Part shown: one piece after another, positions 61,400-64,000 of the stretch
Position numbering within the stretch: the stretch's first letter is position 1
Layout: each line of letters begins with the position of its first letter
NCBI RefSeq assembly: GCF_030272615.1
Contig: NC_081406.1
Location: 230,878,396 to 230,942,395, forward strand
Source of the DNA: Cryptomeria japonica
Taxonomy: Eukaryota; Streptophyta; Pinopsida; Cupressales; Cupressaceae
DNA: 64,000 nt
Direction: 5' to 3'
Translations under genes and position numbers: made by a program
Notes under the pieces: model-generated
The model's database searches: none
Told to the model about the DNA's origin: nothing
Seen by the model: the letters and a program-made list of their open reading frames with translations, nothing else

Positions 61400-62630
61400 G
61401 AGTATCAAGAGATATGCCTCATTCATTTACAGCTACAACTTGTGATGAGTTACAAAGATCGAACAAGCTAAGGTGGCGCTTAGTCATCATTTATCCAATC
61501 ACATTATTTCAAGAGAAGGCATCCAGAATCAATGAACCTAACTCATCCAACAAAGAAGATACTACCACATGTGGGCACAAAGTTCGATGTACCTACCATC
61601 ACCATCTATTAGTCCAATTTTCAAAGGACATGTGTCCCATCAATTGTAATTTTATCATTGGTCAAGCATTAAATGCTTTGTAATTTTATCTTTCAATCTC
61701 GACCATTGATTGTGAATCGATCTAAGCCACTGAATTGTAATGAGAACACTATATAAGGCTCCACTTCTTCATTTGTAAAAGTTAAAAGCGAATAGAGAAT
61801 ACTTAGTAGTTGATCAAGTAGAATAGATAGCAATTAGAGTAAGAAGAGAAGGCAAAGATTGTTGCCAAGACATTGTCGTATGAAGCATGTAAACTTCATT
61901 GAAGATATGGTGAATTCTATGTGTTTACTCAACAATTTGCATGGTCTCTACTTCTCAATTTGATTTTCATGTTATTTGGATGAATGGAAGACTTTGTGTA
62001 TGATGATTGATCAATGGTGAAATTTGTACATCCATACTACTAACACCTTGCTGATGGTAAAGTGCCTTGCGTAGTCAACTGGATCTATCTTAGCCAAAGC
62101 TTAACTTCAATTATCGCTTTTTCATTGATATGCATCAACTTGATGGTATTTCGGCTTATAGTGATGATTTGAAAATCATAAAGCTATCCTTAGAAGATCG
62201 CACTAGCCTTGTGGAGATGTTCATTGCATGTCGAAGCAAGACTTAATTGAATTTCATCAAAGATTATCCATTGCTCTTGCATTCCTAGGATTAGATTAGA
62301 TCCCTCTCAACGCTTATCCTTTTTCCTTTTTTTAATCAAGTGAAATCCCACGTTCCAACGACATCCAGATATTCAAAGCATTCAAGCATATTCAACGTAA
62401 ATCCACCTTGTGCTCCCAGCAATATCACATCAAATACAACTGAGTCTATCCCAGAATACATCAAGACTTGACATTCAAGAACCTTGGAGTCATCCCACTT
62501 GATCACGCAGCTTAGCAATTGGGAGTCTTTATTCAAGAGAGGATAGAATACTTGGTATTTTATTCTGTGTTGCATAGTGCGTGAAAACACCATCAATAGG
62601 TCTTCAATCTCCTCCAACTCATCCTCCACT
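61400..62630 (+). mobile_element. LTR-like fossil with TATA box and leader
   Basis: The stretch reads like a plant LTR with its promoter: actatataaggct at about 61748-61760 is a good TATA box, followed some 25-35 bp later by the likely transcript start and an R/U5-like, AT-balanced region to about 62290. A leader-like segment (62330-62630) follows. I found no second LTR in the window, so it is either a solo LTR or one end of an element running off. It is broken; the family is probably Ty3/gypsy, by general resemblance only. Confidence 0.35.
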
Positions 62631-64000
62631 AGAAGTTGCTAGCCTTAAAAATCCTGACTGACCTATTAGAAGTCTGTTTTGTTCCTCCCAACAAGGCATT
62701 CTGGAAACATTCTATCTTCTTCAATACTCACAGAACCCTGATTCAGACAATGCATTCATCATAAGCTTTTCCTTGAGACCTGAGACATTGAATACCATAT
62801 TCAATTTCTATTTATTTAGGATGCTAGACTCTACACTTAAGAGAATATACTAGCTCTCCACTCTTTTACTTTCTGCCTCGCATCAAGCTTTAATGCATTT
62901 ATCATTGGAGATGAGCAAAAACTACATTCCCTGTTTCAAGATTTTCAAACCTTTGTTAGTCTGCTTGCTGCTTCATCCTATCAAATGTAATAACCAAGCT
63001 GTTCTTCAACATGGTCAGCACATCTAGCATGTCTTGGAAGGTGCCCACAGCAGCAAAAACCTAAAACATCCTGTATTCAAAAACCTTGGGTAATGCAGCT
63101 GCACAGCCCATACAATGCCCTGCAAGCAGGTCACTCTAGTGGTTGAGTGTATGCAGTGTTATAACAGTATTTTTCTGTAGGCAATTATTCTAGCTATTTA
63201 TTTTCTCTTTTTATTGTATCCTTGATAATCTTCTAGTAAAATTATTCGCTTCTTTTATCTGGCCACCCATGTTAAAGACGAACCCTGCTAGCCTAACATT
63301 TCTTGCAAAACATGACATTAATTATGAAGCCCCTATTTCAGAATGATGAGATGATAGTCACAAAGAATGTAATGTCTCCTACTGGGAGTAGGCTAATCTG
63401 CCATAATTGAACCATGTATCACCATATCATGCCTTCAATCAGATTATTAAAACTAGAGAACAATTAATTATTCATAATACAATCAATAATTATTATATTT
63501 AGGCCCCATCCTTACTTTTTTCCTAACCCTAATGGAGGATGGGGATATACTGTCATAGAGCGCTTGGAAACCAATCTACAAGTTGGCTCCCTCAAGGTTT
63601 CAGGACTCTGTCCATACCCCCATCTTGGGCTTACCTATATTGTGTGGATTTACTCTGCCTCTCCCTACACACACCAACCTATCCTCTCCAAGGCAATAGC
63701 GAATGATTAAAGACTAGGCGATTAATATGATAGTCTTTCATGTATTATGAATGTATATGTACATAAATGAAATTAAGTATAAATCTGATCTATTATATTT
63801 AACAAAGGCAAATCTTATTGACAATACTTCTTTTATATATATTTATACCAGAATCTATAACAAATTATATTATATTTATATATATGCTCATTATTCTTGA
63901 TAGAATGAAGTTATAACATAACATAAATGTAAACCAGCATATGACCATGAGTATGATACGGCATACCAGTCTGCTCTTCTGATACTGATAATATTTAATT
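62631..64000. other. No gene seen; intergenic or intronic DNA
   Basis: The composition is mixed, becoming AT-rich after 63740 with short TA runs. I looked here for the missing IQD N-terminal exon on the minus strand and did not recognise it. Confidence 0.4.

Overview
The window looks like nuclear DNA of a gymnosperm, most likely a conifer and perhaps Cupressaceae. It is AT-rich and gene-poor, crowded with old retroelements. Plant-type spliced genes are present (a GT77-like glycosyltransferase, an IQ67-domain protein, a galactinol synthase relic). Several degraded open frames (about 1-1600 and 3938-5626) resemble protein families I associate with conifer proteomes. The clade is an inference from memory, not from a search.

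Layout. 1-1600: decayed TE-like coding remnant. 1960-13385: a tandem satellite of about 350-358 bp, split by an 8.0 kb minus-strand LINE (3749-11784) that has a 16 bp target-site duplication. This LINE carries ORF1 (DUF4283-like plus CCHC knuckle), ORF2 (endonuclease, reverse transcriptase, RNase H) and, unusually, a third reading frame downstream (globular domain, acidic/Ser/Lys linker, coiled coil). 13386-24130: degraded repeats, including an LTR-like direct-repeat pair nested in an older repeat, then a Ty3/gypsy pol fossil. 24673-25006: a miniature LTR element (TRIM) whose LTRs each contain a tRNA-like sequence with pol III A and B boxes. 25020-26480: 1.4 kb of pyrimidine-rich DNA with a long CT microsatellite. 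28221-28515: a 74-77 bp minisatellite just upstream of a galactinol synthase pseudogene (28690-29576). 33674-34868: an apparently intact three-exon GT77-like gene. 35868-42035: a second, plus-strand LINE with a 16 bp target-site duplication. 48950-51100: a Ty3/gypsy gag fossil interrupted by a second TRIM (50125-50504). 56215-57358: the last three exons of a minus-strand IQD gene. 57359-64000: its upstream or intronic side, with CT-rich DNA and an LTR-like stretch.

Only the GT77-like gene and the IQD gene look functional. They are unrelated in role (Golgi-type sugar transfer; calmodulin-linked scaffold) and are separated by transposon debris, so no operon-like logic is expected. The most notable items are the tRNA-bearing TRIM and the three-ORF LINE.
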